This document shows, in pieces, positions 24,405-36,913 of a stretch of DNA of 64,000 nucleotides (positions are counted from its first letter, which is position 1; each line of letters starts with the position of its first letter). The notes under the pieces are model-generated. The model ran no database searches. It saw only the letters and a list, made by a program, of their open reading frames with translations, and was not told the origin of the DNA. Position numbers and translations under genes: made by a program. Location: positions 10,808,771 through 10,872,770 of the forward strand of contig JAQFVV010000018.1 of assembly GCA_028023455.1 (NCBI GenBank). Direction: 5' to 3'. The stretch is from Epiperipatus broadwayi. Its lineage: Eukaryota > Onychophora > Udeonychophora > Euonychophora > Peripatidae.

Positions 24405-25379
24405 CAATGGTGGGCAAATGCAACTCTCAGAGGCACTTGCAGCTCTTCATCAAGCTAAGTGAGGCTCCCATTAAAATCCGATTTTATTTTTATTATTCCA
24501 GAATTTTTTAATTGTACAAAAATTTGCAATATGATAAAAAATTTTATCAAACATTTTGTTAACAAATTTTATTACAATTTTCAAATATACTGGCAATCTA
24601 ATCTTATAAAAATTACATATGCATATGGAGGGATCACATGTATATTTATGATTTGTGCATTTTTGTATTCATATATTTTAGTAATAATTTTTCTATCAAC
24701 TAAATATCCTATTTCATTTTTTTTTATAAAAAAAAACAGATATGTAGATTATTTTATTAAGCAATTTAAATTTGTTTATGATGTCTAAATTTCCCGCAGT
24801 GTTGATGTAAACTTTCTAAAGACATGTGTACAGGTAGTGCTTAGAGTTTCATGTTTTTTAAGCAATTATATAAAAAAAACTGGAAAGCATTTGCTTGATT
24901 TTGGTTATGTTGTTTCTATTATTGTAGTAAATAAAAATGAAACAGACATTTAAGAATTATCAAAAAAATATCCACCAGAAATACAGTCCAAAATTGCTTT
25001 TAGTTATTCTATATTATTTTTATTTTAAGATGTCCTGTTTCTTCAACAATTTCTTGCACCATTTATGAAACTTTTAAAACAAGAATTAATATTTAGACAT
25101 TTTTATTTTAATTAATTGTTTATTTGTGTATTTTGTTTGAATTTCAGACTTTGAACATAAATTTACTTAAATTTTTTGTTAACATAACTTCGGAAAATAT
25201 CAAAAATGAAAATATCAATAACATAGGATGGATAGAAGTTTTTTCTTTAATTGACAATAATGAAAAATTGTTGTATCTTATTTGTAAACTTACAATTATA
25301 AACTACAAAGTTATGAAGTAAGTCATCCCCACTTTTCAACTCAATATCCACACAATTCAAAATTGCAAACAGAGAAACT

Positions 25380-26640
25380 TAAGTAATTACAACCAGGTCT
25401 TCATAAGCAACAAAGACACTAGTTTTCTTTTAGTCATGAAAATGACAAAGATGACAGAGCCAACAAAGTTAGTTTTTTGGTAGCTTGGAATATTGTTCAT
25501 GCCAAATGTCCATATAGAGAAGAATTTATTAAAAGAAATTTGGAAGAAGTGGTTAAAGTTTTGGATTCACATAATATAAATCTGCATAAATTGACCACAC
25601 AAGTTTCTATGTCATGAAATTAGTAAAAATGTTGAAAACAATTTTTGATATGTGATGTGAAAAATTGTACAGCATTCAGTTTAGCTCTTGAGGAGTCCAC
25701 AGACATTCAGGATATTCCATAATTAGCTGTTTTTGTGGACAACATTTTTGCAGATATAATTATGAAAGAAGAAATGTTAATCCTACTAGCTCTTATTGAG
25801 ACAACTTGCAGTATCAATGTGAAAAATGCACTTGATAAGGTAATGAACAGGTCTGAATTACTTCACGATACACCTGTAAGGGTTGCAACTGATAAGCTCC
25901 TGCAATGATAGGAGAAAACTTAGATCTTGTTGGTCTTTTAAAAAACAATTCTAAAATTCCACATTTTGTTCCTCTTCACTGCATAATTCATTGTGAACAT
26001 ATAGCAATGTACTTAAAATATAAAAATATGTGGTAAATTGTTTTGCAGATTGTGAATTTAATTAGAACAAATACCAAGACACATCATCAATTTAAGAACC
26101 TTTTATAAGAGTTAAATAACAAAACTGATAAATTGGACAGTGATCTCTCATTTTGATCTGTTACAAGATGGCTGTCAATAGACAATGTTTTGAGCTATTT
26201 TGTGGAACTCCTAAATCCTATCATAACATTTTTAAAAGAAAAAGAAATACTTAGAATTAGAAAATGAAACTTGTCTTTCTGACTTAATGTTCCTTATAGT
26301 CATTATGGAAGATTTGGAAACACTTAATTTGGCTTTACAAGGAAAGAGAAAAATGATCAGTGATTTGTCATAAATTGTATTTAATTTTGAAGCTAAACTT
26401 TGACTTTTTGTACATGATCTTAAGTCCAGAATATGTAATCATTCTTCACAAGTAAAATTAAATATAATTAGTATCAAAAATGAAAAATTAGATGAATATA
26501 AAGAATAATTGAATGATTGCAAGTGGATTTCAAATGTAGGTTTGAAGATTTTAACAGTTTTAAATCTACATTTGCATATTTTATGAAGCCATTTATTTGA
26601 GATACTATTAAAGATGGATTTTTGAAATAATACTTGATGA
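25380..26640 (+). pseudogene. GTF2IRD2-like hAT transposase pseudogene
   Basis: Segments in shifting frames follow the family order. About 25490-25570 matches the PYREGEFIKR region. About 25684-25860 reads LEESTDIQDIP, where functional copies have LDESTD, then a long open stretch to NRSELLHDTPVRVATD. About 25893 is the TDGAPAM motif, broken by what looks like a one-base deletion. About 25960-26150 continues with IPHFVPLHCIIHCEH, LIRTNTKTHHQFKNLL and SVTRWLSIDNVLSYF (the latter past a stop). A 58-bp tandem duplication lies at 26658-26773, near the end. The first catalytic Asp is changed and the second region is frameshifted, so it is inactive. Confidence 0.8.
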
Positions 26641-26657
26641 AAAAGCTGTTGGGGAAT

Positions 26658-26773
26658 TGGAGTTACTAGAGATGAAAGAAGTTCTCTAATTAAATTTTAG
26701 AAACTCATGCCAGAATGGAGTTACTAGAGATGAAAGAAGTTCTCTAATTAAATTTTAGAAACTCATGCCAGAC
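26658..26773 (+). repeat. 58-bp tandem duplication inside the hAT
   Basis: 26658-26715 is repeated at 26716-26773 with one difference. The unit starts TGGAGTTACTAGAGATGAAAG. It resembles the perfect 119-bp duplication in the RTE: exact, short-range, and inside old transposon sequence. Confidence 0.9.
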
Positions 26774-27574
26774 TCAAAATATTAACACTTAAAGAAATCT
26801 GTTTTCCATCTAATTTCAATTTTTGTTACAACATATTGCTGTGAATTGTTGTATTCCATAATGAAGTTTGTGAAATCGAAATATTGTTCACAGTTGACCA
26901 ATCAGCACAAATTATACACCAAATTTCAAAGATTTGACCAAACACATGCTATACTTTTTATTACTGATTTTGTATTATTATATTTTATTTTATTATTAAA
27001 ATTTTGAAATAATCATTTTGTATTTTTTTCTTAATTATATGTTCTTAGATACTTTATAAGCATTTAAAACTTGTGTAGAATGTGTCATCAGTTAAAAATT
27101 GACTATATGTATTTATTTTTGTGTATTTAAATAATAATAATAATATACCGTGGCTCTTTACAATATGTGAAAAACTGGCATGTGGCTCTCATTAATGTCA
27201 TGTGTGCCCACCCCTGTATTAGACCATAAATAAAATTGTATTTTCTCTTTTTTTATTAAAAGGAGGTGACCTTGACAATAGATTGAGATTATAGATTGTA
27301 TTCATAATATTGTTTAAGTGTTGCTTGCTTTCAATGAATTTACATATCTAGTATATATAACTTCTTATTAGTATCTAAAGGGGTTGAATAATTTCTTTTG
27401 ATGAAAATTACTGCTAAGTTATATATCACATTATTAATGTTAAGACACATCCATGAACCAATTTGTAGTTATAAAAAAGTTTCACCCCTAAATGTAACAT
27501 ACAAATTATCATTAATCCACCATAAAGTATACATAATAAATTGAGCCCTTTCACTACTAAACAAACTGTTTTCA

Positions 27575-28280
27575 CAGATCCTATATAATATTAATAAATC
27601 AAATTCTATTAACAAATCACAAGAACTTTAATATGGATTTTAGATATCTCATATTACTAAATAGACTTATTAATTCCAAAGACAAAATTAAAGATGATAA
27701 TAAATTGGTATATGCCTTGGATTGTCAAATTTGCAATGTCAGATACTATGGATAGACAAATGCAAACTTAAAATCTAGAATTGCTCTGCATGCTCATCTT
27801 TATAACAGAACTAAATGCAACAATGCTTATAGCTTGATGTTTATAGACCATGAGAAAAAACCTGGTCATTCCTTTAAAGTTGCTAATGCTAAAATTATTT
27901 GCTTAAAAAGTAAATAACAAAAAATGCAAAATAAAAGAAACTTGACACATAATTAATTCTAAGAACTCATTCTTTTAACAACCACTGGTTGTTTAATCTA
28001 ATGATATAGACAAAACTGCTAGGTCAATTTACATGTGCATATATATGCTAATCTATAGTAATCAGTGATTAGTTTGATCTATGTTTATATACATGTGGAT
28101 ATGCTAATATATTTGTTATTATTTATTATACTCATGCTTTGACAAACATATGCTGTATCAAAAATCTGGCTCAGTAAAGTAACAAAAATTGTTTTGTACC
28201 AAAGATTTATTAGCATAACAGTTGTGCACATACTCTGATAGAATATATTGTATAACATATTATTTATGATATATATATAT
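27575..28280 (+). pseudogene. Penelope-like GIY-YIG remnant, plus-strand partner
   Basis: At about 27698-27920: LVYALDCQICNVRYYG, a stop, then a segment ending HAHLYNRTKCNNAYSL and HEKKPGHSFKVANAKIICL. It is a clear homologue of the minus-strand copy at 22853-23101, retaining the YYG motif and the Cys pair. The 3' untranslated region (27960-28280) mirrors 22560-22850. The segment upstream of 27640 lacks the RT/linker seen in the other arm, so the arms are truncated at different points. Confidence 0.72.
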
Positions 28281-28290
28281 ATATCACTTG

Positions 28291-29685
28291 AATCTTTTCA
28301 ATAATTAATTTATTGCAGTTTGATTTTTGAATAATGTATAGGATGTCTAATATATAAGTAAATAAAATTCTGATGAAATTCTTTGGAGAATGAAATCAAT
28401 TGGCAAACTACTGACTTTGCATATCTTATTGAAAAACCAATTAGAATTTGGAAGTAATCAAGACTATATATTAATAGTAGTATTTTTAATCAAGATTGAA
28501 ATATTTATAAGATTACTTGAGGATGCAACAATTATATTCATACGCTTAATATAGTATATAGATCTTCAATGACTTATTCTACTCCTATAAACAAATAATT
28601 TACTTACATCGCAAGTAGTTTTGCTGTAAGCTTAGTGAAAGATCTCTGAAATGAATAAAATTACTAAATATTTGCATATAATTTTTAATATTTTTATCAT
28701 TTAAAGTAAAATCTAAATATAGAATTGTAATAAAAAAAATCTTATTCTTCAGTAAATCTTGATAAAAGAATTCTTCTCTGACTCCCATCCGGCTTTTATT
28801 TTTAATATCAAAGTCTTCAATATTTTTAATGATTAGTAGCTTTCTAGCATTTCCTTATTCAATTTATTTTTGTTTTTTCAAAACTATTTTGCTTTCTGCA
28901 TTATTTTTATAACTCAAATCAGCTTTTAAATATTTAATCACATTTATATTTTTTTTGAGAGTATATATATATTAAGTATTATATATATTTTAAAAGAACT
29001 AAATGTATGATATACAAAAATTTTATGAAAAATACAAAATTTTATTTCATGAAAAATTAAAATATCAGATGCACGACCTAATTAAAGTTTTTGATATAGG
29101 TCTAAAATTGAGTTGGTATTGTATTAAGACAATGGCAAACAATGGCTGCCTACCATCAAGAAAAATGAAATATTTCTACTCGTTGTCAGTACCCTATTTT
29201 CCATTAACCTCAGTTTGTTTTGCTTTTTTTTGGACAGTGAATTTAATATATATATGCATATGTATCTTCATATACATCATCAATCTTCACTATAAGAAAC
29301 TTAACAAGAAGAAATAGCAAATGTCATGGATAATGAATGACCACTATAACAAAAGAGTAAAACTGTAAAGACATATATAGTAATAAAAATTATTGTTATT
29401 ATACTTATTTTAATAATAATGATGATAATTATTAATGGGATGAAATCATCTTAATTTAAAATAATCTATTACCATTTAATATAAAATTAAACTGTTAGCA
29501 TTTCTGTGTCAGTTTGCATATGTTACTTTTTTTTTGGCTTGCTTGATTATTTTTATATCCCATTTAATATGATCAACTTAATTTAACATTAAAATATTTT
29601 TAAAGGAATGAATTAAAAAATCATTGTATGCAATATAAAGAGTTATTTAATTAAAAGTAATATTACTTTAGAATCCCTTTTATGC
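28291..29685. other. AT-rich DNA; possible unassigned coding remnant on the minus strand
   Basis: Minus-strand 28960-28600 has few stops for such AT-rich DNA; it contains NARKLLIIKNIEDFDIK and a 62-codon ORF rich in Lys, Asn and Phe. I do not recognise it; it could be the N-terminal part of a PLE or another element. The 104-codon plus-strand ORF at 29003 has one hydrophobic C-terminal stretch and no family similarity I can name. Confidence 0.35.
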
Positions 29686-29689
29686 TAAT

Positions 29690-30780
29690 ATATATATGAA
29701 TTCATAGTATTATTTCCAGGAGTTTCCATGTAATAAAAGTATAATAATAGCTAAATAGCTGAAGTTTCAGTACAATAACAAATACTTTCCCCACAGCTTT
29801 TTTCTCATATCATAAGAATATTTATGATGTGATTTAAAATTGTTATTTTTTTTCCTTTGTTATTTTATCCTTATATTTTATTGTCCAATAGCTTTTTTCA
29901 AATATCGTTAATTTTCTTCAATTTACAATTTTCATTTATGCTCTTTGGCCTTTTAAAAATCTCAATAGCTTTCAATAGCAGTGTGGTCATATTGTTCAAT
30001 TTTTGCCAGAATGTGTTTTATTAAAATTGATGACATTGTTGTTAATTTAATGTGTGAATAAATGGCTGATAAACTGAATTTTTCTCTAATTGCCAAAATA
30101 TGTTCTTCCTTTCCTATATTTATTTTATAATTGATGTATCCAATGTATGAATGTAAACAAACCTCATATGAAATTTCATATATACTATGACTTTCCAAAG
30201 GAATTTTATCCTTAAGGCATAAGAAAAAGGGAGAACACATTTTGGTAGTTAAGAGAAAAATACAATTCATCAGCCATTTATTCATACATTAAATTAACTA
30301 ACAGTGACATAAATTTTAATAAAACACACATTTTGCAAAAATTGAACAATATGACCAGAAACCTAAGGGAAGCTATAGAGATTTTTAAAAGACCTAAGAG
30401 CATAAATGAAAAGTGTGAATTGATGAAAATTAACAGTATTTGGAAAAGCTATTGGAGGATAAAATATTTTTTAAAACTTCTCTATCAATAGAATTTGAGA
30501 ATGAGGAGAAAATAAGAAAAGAAAAAAATAATGATTTTAAATTTCAATAAGACATTTTTATGATCCAGCAATAAACTGTTCTGATCTCTATATACTGAAA
30601 GTTGCACAAGTAAATCACTAACTTTACAAATAAATTTTACTATTATATACACCATATGCATTCTTATGATTTGAGAAAGAAGAAGCTCTGAGGAAAGTAC
30701 TTATTATTGTACTGAAATGTCAGCTATTATATTTTTACTACACAGAAGCTCCTGGAAATAATATTATGAATTCATCATTT
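29690..30780. mobile_element. Penelope-like foldback (two inverted 3' ends)
   Basis: Outer arms are 29690-29835 and 30645-30775: GAATTCATAGTATTATTTCC versus GGAAATAATATTATGAATTC, and AGTACAATAA versus TTATTGTACT. Inner arms are about 29960-30090 and 30240-30420: CATATTGTTCAATTTTTGC versus GCAAAAATTGAACAATATG. The minus-strand arm encodes the GIY-YIG C-terminal part, and the plus arm the last third of the same region. The spacer is about 150-200 bp. It belongs to a different PLE subfamily from the 10-kb and 23-kb copies. Confidence 0.78.
29940..30290 (-). pseudogene. Penelope-like GIY-YIG endonuclease C-terminal region
   Basis: The 107-codon open frame on the minus strand (30285-29962) reads: PLESHSIYEISYEVCLHSYI, GYINYKINIGKEEHILAIRE, then ILAKIEQYDHTAIESY. 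In PLEs the order is VYKIPCxxCxxxYIGQT, an Arg-rich helix with EH, then a HILDxE..xRxIRE segment; this copy follows it. SYIGYI stands for YIGQT, and the first Cys of the pair is changed to Tyr. An in-frame stop follows at the ESIE position. It is a remnant of an endonuclease that would nick target DNA. Confidence 0.72.
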
Positions 30781-30805
30781 ATCCATGAGAATATTAGAAT
30801 TTATA

Positions 30806-32114
30806 TACACTTTTACCCTGCTTAGCGATGGTAATTGGTCCTCCAAAACTCATCATTAAGCAAGAATATCATATACAGAATATGTATTTATAATGGAGGT
30901 CTATGGGGAAAAAATTGGTCAGTTCCAGTCGACATAAAATATTCACATTGGTTTCCAAGCTCAAAGATTTTCTTGATTTTTTTCATGGCAATGATGACTA
31001 AATACGGTATCTAAAAAAAAAAGTTTTATATCACTAGGGGAAAAAATGCATATTTTCACTGTTTAAAAAGTACAGTATAGCAAAAAGAAAGAGAAAGAGA
31101 AACTAAATTTGAATTTAAGAGTTTTTATATTCTTCCGCAGAAGTTTTTCATCATAATGAAAAAAAATCCATGCTGAAGTGCATTTTTTTTAAATTTGTAT
31201 TACAGTACATATTACTGTATATTTATGTTTATTACTTATGTGAAATTATTCAAATTAAAAAACAATGTTTAATTATAAATTATTTAATTGAACATAAAGA
31301 CTTATTACTGTACTCCAGAGTAACAAAAGGCTTAATGCGTATCGTAAATCAGTCAACTTTAGGAGGGGGGGGGATAATTTATTTTAAAAGAAAAAAAATC
31401 TAACTTTTCTAATTTTTTAAAACATATGCTAAGTTTATTTTTCTTACTGTATATTTTTAGTAATGTAATAGTGCCCCCCACCATTCATGTAGATAGATTA
31501 TTTATTAACACTAATTTTAAATGCAATCTTTTTTTTTTTTTAAAAAAATGTTTTTTTTTAATTCATTTGAAACCACTTGGGTGTACATAATTAAGGAACA
31601 CACATATGCAATTTAATATTAGTATTTAGTGTTTTCCTAAAAGTTTGTGATGATGGTATTTTAGTTGCACTGTTTTTATCATCTAATACAAGTGTTGAAT
31701 GTCTAGAAAAATTAAACTTTATTTAAATAATCCAAGTATTGTACATATAAGTTTAATTTTTCTAAAGACATTCAACACTTATATGTATACAGTATTATAA
31801 ATTCAGTAATTATATATATTTTAAGTTTATACATTCTATATTCAAAATACTGAATGCAGCACTAACATTGTGTTTTATGAATAAAATATTGTATGTGCTA
31901 TACAATTACAGTAATGTACTTTTGCTTTTGGGTAAAATGAATTTAAAATATCTATTCTCTGATGTCATCAGTGATGCAAAATTCAAGATGGCTGCCAAAA
32001 AATTTTTTTATAGTGAATAATTGATTGTAAATCGAAGTAGTGGGTACAAATTGATGATGATCACTATTGTAAAATATCGTTAAATAACCAATTGCTAAGT
32101 GGGGTAAAGATGTA
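30806..32114. mobile_element. Tc1/mariner-superfamily (pogo/Tigger-like) non-autonomous element, 1.3 kb
   Basis: The left end is CACTTTTACCCTGCTTAGC (30808 on); the right end, read inward from 32112, is CATCTTTACCCCACTTAGC. TA flanks both sides (30806-30807, 32113-32114). Subterminal ATGGTAATTGGTCC and the AACCAATTG at the right are also inverted. There is no transposase. An internal ~30-bp inverted repeat (31690-31719 and 31749-31780) forms a second hairpin. Assignment to a TA-targeting superfamily is solid; the pogo/Tigger flavour is a guess from the CTTAGCGATGG-like terminus. Confidence 0.68.
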
Positions 32115-33050
32115 TATATAAAAGTAAAACATTGATCCATTATTTTTAAAGGAAATGAACAAAATCAATATATGAGGAGAAATGATATGAATGGTAAATT
32201 ATTAAAAATTATAGATAAAACAAGTTTATGCTTACTATTCACTAAAATACATGTAAGATTCAACTCAGATGTTACAATTAAAATCACTCCACACTACATC
32301 TATTATTTGCAAAATATATGAATAGACAGATATATATAATTTTAATATCACAGTAATTATGTATAATATTCAAAAAAGTTATCAAACAAAAAATAGTGAT
32401 GAGATATTTGCAGACCTTTTATATTTTTATTATAACAATTTTGTTTTTGATTTTACAAATAATCTCAAAGAAGTTGATGATAATGAGTTGAGATTTTATA
32501 TATCTGAAGAAAAATTTTAAGATACTATTTGTTGAAAAAATCTTTGATATTTGTTTTGTGAAATTTTTTTTATTTTAATTCTAGACCTCCACAATCATGG
32601 TCATTGAGCTCTGCATGTAGTGTGTCCACACTTAATGAAGTAGCTGCTGCCTTAAACTATTTGCTTTCATTAGCATTTAATGAATCATATCAAAATTTGA
32701 TACAGCTTCAATTTCAGCATTTTCTTCTTTATTTAATAAAACAAAACTTGTATTATACCCATTATATGAAAGAATTTTGCTGATAGCATTTTACTTTTAA
32801 ATATATGATGAATTATTACTATCATCTTGTAAAATTGTTAAATGATTTTAGGAAAATTCAAACTTAAACTTTTCTAGCTATTTTCACCAGTTAATAGAAC
32901 ATATAGTTTAGTGTGGAGCATAATGTTTAAGTGTCATTATTATCTTCTCTTCTTCGTGTGTTGCTGGTCTTAATAGTTACTACTGGTATGGTCATTAAAC
33001 CAGCGATCTTTAAATTCATGAATATTGAATTTAAGATAAAACAATATTTA
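32115..33050. other. AT-rich DNA, no gene seen
   Basis: No recognisable element. The 65-codon ORF at 32931 overlaps the start of the tRNA-like/PLE block and is not convincing. Confidence 0.5.
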
Positions 33051-33670
33051 TCTTCTCAACATGTGTGTGATCAGGTGGATCAGCAATGTGAGATGACATG
33101 GAGAGTTGAGGGTTGTGTGAAAGTCTGAGTTTGAATCGCTTATATATTACATTATATGTGTGCAGGTGTGTGTAAGCCTGTACAGTGTATTAAATAATCT
33201 GCTAAATAATTGTTCAAAGCCAACAATCAATAATTGTTCAAAGCCAACAATCAATAAATATTTCACATATTACATCTCTTAAATATCATGTGAATGTGGA
33301 AGGACATATTTGAGTAAAACCAGTTAGCCCATTGAAAAATGATTAAAAGAGCACAAAGTAAATAAATGGGAAAGAAGAAAAACAGATCATGCATGTACAT
33401 TGAACATATCTTTGATTAGGAAAACAAAGGATATTGGCAGAGATAAAAAAGGTAAAAATAAATCAATAAAAATGGCAATTAAGACCTTAAATAAATGTTT
33501 ATGCTGATCAATGTTTGGATGTCTTTAAAAGAAAAAAATGGAAAAATTAGTACACAAAATTTTTACTAATTGTCATCTTTGATAGAATTGCTTAGTTGAT
33601 TACAGTGTTACCTTACATTTAGCATTCATGAATTTAAATGTCATGAGTTCAATTTCCATACATGTCAAAT
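33050..33670 (+). pseudogene. Penelope-like GIY-YIG remnant flanked by tRNA-like modules
   Basis: About 33266-33480 reads ISCECGRTYLSKTS, stop, PIEK, stop, LKEHKVNKWERRKTDHACT. This is the CxCGRxYxGKT...EKRLKEH block of the PLE GIY-YIG domain, with Ser in place of the Gly of YIG. A tRNA-like module follows at about 33595-33657 (GTTGATTACAGTGTTA, then B-box-like GAGTTCAATTTCC); the same arrangement follows the related fragment at 60870. Upstream (33080-33140) lies another Pol III-like stretch resembling 13440-13500. A 24-bp tandem duplication is at 33208-33255. Confidence 0.68.
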
Positions 33671-34622
33671 CATCAATATTTTAAGAAAATAATAATATAT
33701 TCTAAATAATGTGTATCATACTAAAATGTAAATAAAAATTTTGCTTGTCTAAAAATATTTAATAATTAAACTTGATAAAGATAGTCTAAGATGAAACTAA
33801 CATATTTATAACATGTTAAAAAAGACAATAATACTAAAATATAATAAAACAGAGCCATAGGCAAAATGACACACAAGAACACACACAATCATTTGCAAAG
33901 AATTAAAACTCAAAAATGAGCAATCTTGAATATACTTGAGGAAGCATTAATTTCAATGACAATGTTTTTAAATCTTGACTTGATTCAAAAAAGAAAAGTA
34001 AGGTGTCATTTCAATTTTTTTTTATGCGTGTGTGTGTGTATCATGAGCATGACTCATTAATGATTAACACAATAAAACAACAGCTCAAGAAATTATGGAA
34101 CTTGGAATAAATAATTTTACATGCTAATTCTAGTACTAAAAAAAGCAGTTAAAATGTGCAATAAAACAAAATATATGAAAATGATGAATTAAGATTTCAC
34201 TTATGTTAACAGCAAATACTTAATGATTGATTATTGGTGTATTTGCTGTTTATTACATAAATTTCAAAATTCTTACTATTCCGTATGCTAAAATTATAAG
34301 AAATTTATTATAGCATGAGTTAGTTGATCTCTCTTTCTTTCCCGGCCTTTACCTAGATTAAAGTTTTAGTTATGATGTAACTAGACAATCATGAATTAAA
34401 TTTGTTGTATTAGCTAAAATCATTTGATTTAGTACTGTCTGACTTAGATCAAACTAAAAATGTACAACTTTCAGATACTCCTTTTTAAGCTTATTAAGAT
34501 CAGATTTGAATTCAGGTCATAATATGGCAACAGATATGCTAATGTTGCACACATATATAGTAAATAAGATTCTGCATATAATATATGCATAAAAATCACA
34601 TTATTCTCAATATGCAAAATAT
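33671..34622. other. AT-rich DNA before the LTR element
   Basis: A TG tract (34028-34040) and scattered A/T runs only. No gene or transposon ends recognised before the LTR starts. Confidence 0.5.
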
Positions 34623-36532
34623 AGTAACAGGAACCAGGTTTGAACCCTGCTACAAAATTAAATTACCTCTCATAAAGCCTTCACTTAGGTCCAGCACATA
34701 TATGTATATACATAATCATCATATGGCCAACAAATATATATAACAGTATATGTACATTTTATTTCATGATTAAAAATATTATGAAGAGAGAGTAAAATTA
34801 AAAAGAATAATTTGTTTTTTTTATATATATAAATTTTAATTTTGAAATCAACTGAATAAACATTTTATTGTCATGACTGTAACGAATCTAGAATTTGCAG
34901 ATAAGTATAATCCCTGTATATGTTTTTTTATTAATTTTTTTCTCTGTCTCTCCAAATTCTTGGAAATTCCATACTTGTGGTAAAAAGGTTTTTCTTTTGT
35001 TCAAATTTGTAACTAAACAAGGAAAAGCAGATATAAATGTATAAAAACAGTTTGGTCCAGCTAGATAAACATCAAAATTCATTTTGTTAAGATGAATTGA
35101 TAAGTAGTAGGAATTTCAATAAAAGTAAAATGTTATTAATATTTAAAATTGATTTGATTGTGACCCAAAAGATTTTATGTGATTGATAAAAATAAATGTA
35201 ATGTGAAGAAAAGAAAGTTTGAGAAGAAAACTCAGGGTATCTGGGTAGGTGGGAAAAAAGAAAAAAAAGGAGGGGTCAATAAATTACTGCCAAGCTAGCA
35301 AACTAGCAAAAGTTTTTTTTTTTTTTGCTAAAATATATAAATAAGCCATCAGGGGAGAAATCAGCAGCCACAGTGGGAAACAAAGATAAAAATGTCTAAG
35401 ATAAGTGATATCAGTAGAGTGGGGTAAAGTTCAAATGTGTTGGATTCCTATCCAATACTCCATGAATGTAATCCAGTGGAAATCTTGCCATCTGCCCATT
35501 GCTGTAAATCAATGTCCAAGGACTTTGGTTTAAACATACAGGAAATTTTTTATGATCATCAAATCAAAGACTGTATAAAAAGAATGAACTATTCAGGACA
35601 ATACCTATATCCATTGTTTAAATTTAAGCTTACCAACATGTATCAACCTCATTCATTGCCAGGAACAGATATATATATGTTTTTTTGTTTAATATTGAAT
35701 TTATGTAATTATTGCATTAATTTGTGTTGTTATATTATATTTTTCAACCTTATTAAATGTCATTGAATAAAGGAAATATATGTATGTATCTTCTCATAAT
35801 ATTCACATGGTAATTATTTTCAAGTTAATAAGCACTTATTTAAACAATACATATATGTTCTAGCTTAGACTAAACCCAGATGGCCACAATTTGGGGGTGT
35901 TAGTTCAATTTTATTTTTTATTTTACTGATGTTACGGGAATAACAGGGTGTAATGAAACATTAGAATTATATCTTACTAACCCCATTATGTCAATATCCG
36001 GTTCTAGAAATATTATGTATGTTTTAAAATGAGTCAAGTTAAAGACTATATCTCTGTGCTCGAGGTATGTCTATTTTCTCCAATGGTGCAAATATCACCA
36101 TTCCTGAGATACTGAGTTAGTAAGGATCTGGCAAATCCCTCCAAAGAAAAGAAAGCAATCAATGAAATTTACCCAGTGTAATTCTGACTGTAATCAGCAG
36201 ATTGGCACTTGAGGTCAATAAGCCAATGCTCATAAATACATCAGGAAAACTAAATAGACTTTAAGGGAGGTAAACCTTATCAGGGAAATATAGCAAATAG
36301 ATAATTGATGTTATTTTAATGTTTGGTGATCATCTATACTTACGAGATGTGAATAATATGATATGTAGTAAAATCTTTATATGTATTGACTCTCCCATTG
36401 GCAATTTAAATAAGGAAATGAAATTTATATTAAATTCATTTTTTCTGGTATATATCCATATTCAAGTTACATATACATTCAATAGTGACTAAATGTCCAT
36501 CACAGGTAGTGACTCTACCATCACCTGTTACA
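34623..36532 (+). repeat. 5' LTR
   Basis: Starts ...GTAACAGGAACCAGG and ends CACCTGTTACA. A TATA-like box (TATATAAATA, about 35333) is followed some 30 bases later by a plausible transcription start. AATAAA at about 35766 follows a conserved segment shared with the 3' LTR, so U3, R and U5 can be placed roughly. The ORF at 35437-35766 lies inside the LTR and is incidental. The A/G-rich tract at 35250-35275 and a T run at 35315-35328 are shared with the 3' copy. Confidence 0.85.
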
Positions 36533-36533
36533 A

Positions 36534-36551
36534 TGGTGCCCAGTGTGGGAC
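36534..36551 (+). promoter_or_regulatory. Primer-binding site of the gypsy element
   Basis: TGGTGCCCAGTGTGGGAC begins one base after the LTR-terminal CA. The initial TGG is complementary to a tRNA 3' CCA. The particular tRNA was not identified. Confidence 0.7.
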
Positions 36552-36913
36552 TTTGAAGGAAGGACTGTTACAGAGTAGGAAAAATAGAAAGAGTCATCAA
36601 GAATTACAGCAATAAATAAAGTCAAATAAAATCTGAAATACAGAAAGGACTAAGAAATAGGGGTGAATATAAAGGGAGAGTTTTAAATAAATAGTCAGGG
36701 CAGATTCAGCAAGCAATATCATACTTCAGGGGCTAGGAAGTCAGTCCAATATATTGTTAATAAATAAATTTAAAAATATAAGTAGAAATAAAAAGAAATG
36801 AATATGGAATTGGTGAAAATAAAGACATTTAAAGGTAAAAAAGGAGGCACCTTTAAAACATTTTAATAGTCTTCATAGTTACTTTAATAGCTACAGGATC
36901 ATCTCTTAAGTTA

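Larger units (their letters stand above)
24397..27224 (+). mobile_element. hAT transposon, GTF2IRD2-like, with perfect 8-bp target duplication
   Basis: The element is 24405-27216 (2812 bp). Its termini are CAATGGTGGGCAAATG at the left and, read inward, CAGGGGTGGGCACACATG at the right. The target duplication TATTAGAC is perfect at 24397-24404 and 27217-27224. Subterminal AGAGGCACTTGCAGCTCTT and the right-end inverse AAAGAGCCACGG also correspond. Coding remnants on the plus strand belong to the GTF2IRD2/Charlie8 type. It inserted into the ~320-bp repeat, so it post-dates that repeat. Confidence 0.92.
22557..28290. mobile_element. Inverted pair of Penelope-like 3' halves enclosing tandem repeat and hAT
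   Basis: The left arm (about 22557-23580) is a PLE on the minus strand; the right arm (about 27575-28270) is the plus-strand copy of its 3' part. Matching outer blocks are CTATCAGAGTAT versus ATACTCTGATAG, TTTGGTACAAAATA versus TTTTGTACCAAAG, and TTTGTCAAAGCATGA versus CATGCTTTGACAAA. Between them lie a tandem ~320-bp repeat (24085-24404 and 27217-27360) and the hAT inserted in it. Without the hAT the structure would be about 2.9 kb: inverted PLE ends around a repeat that may be the PLE terminal repeat. Confidence 0.75.

Noticed and set aside
24459-24788. 109-codon ORF at the left of the GTF2IRD2-like hAT
   Set aside because: It begins in the terminal region of the transposon, is hydrophobic and AT-driven, and does not match the N-terminal part of the family's transposase.
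31955-31995. Hammerhead candidate on the minus strand (CUGAUGA from TCATCAG)
   Set aside because: No GAAA at the right distance and no helix I pairing.
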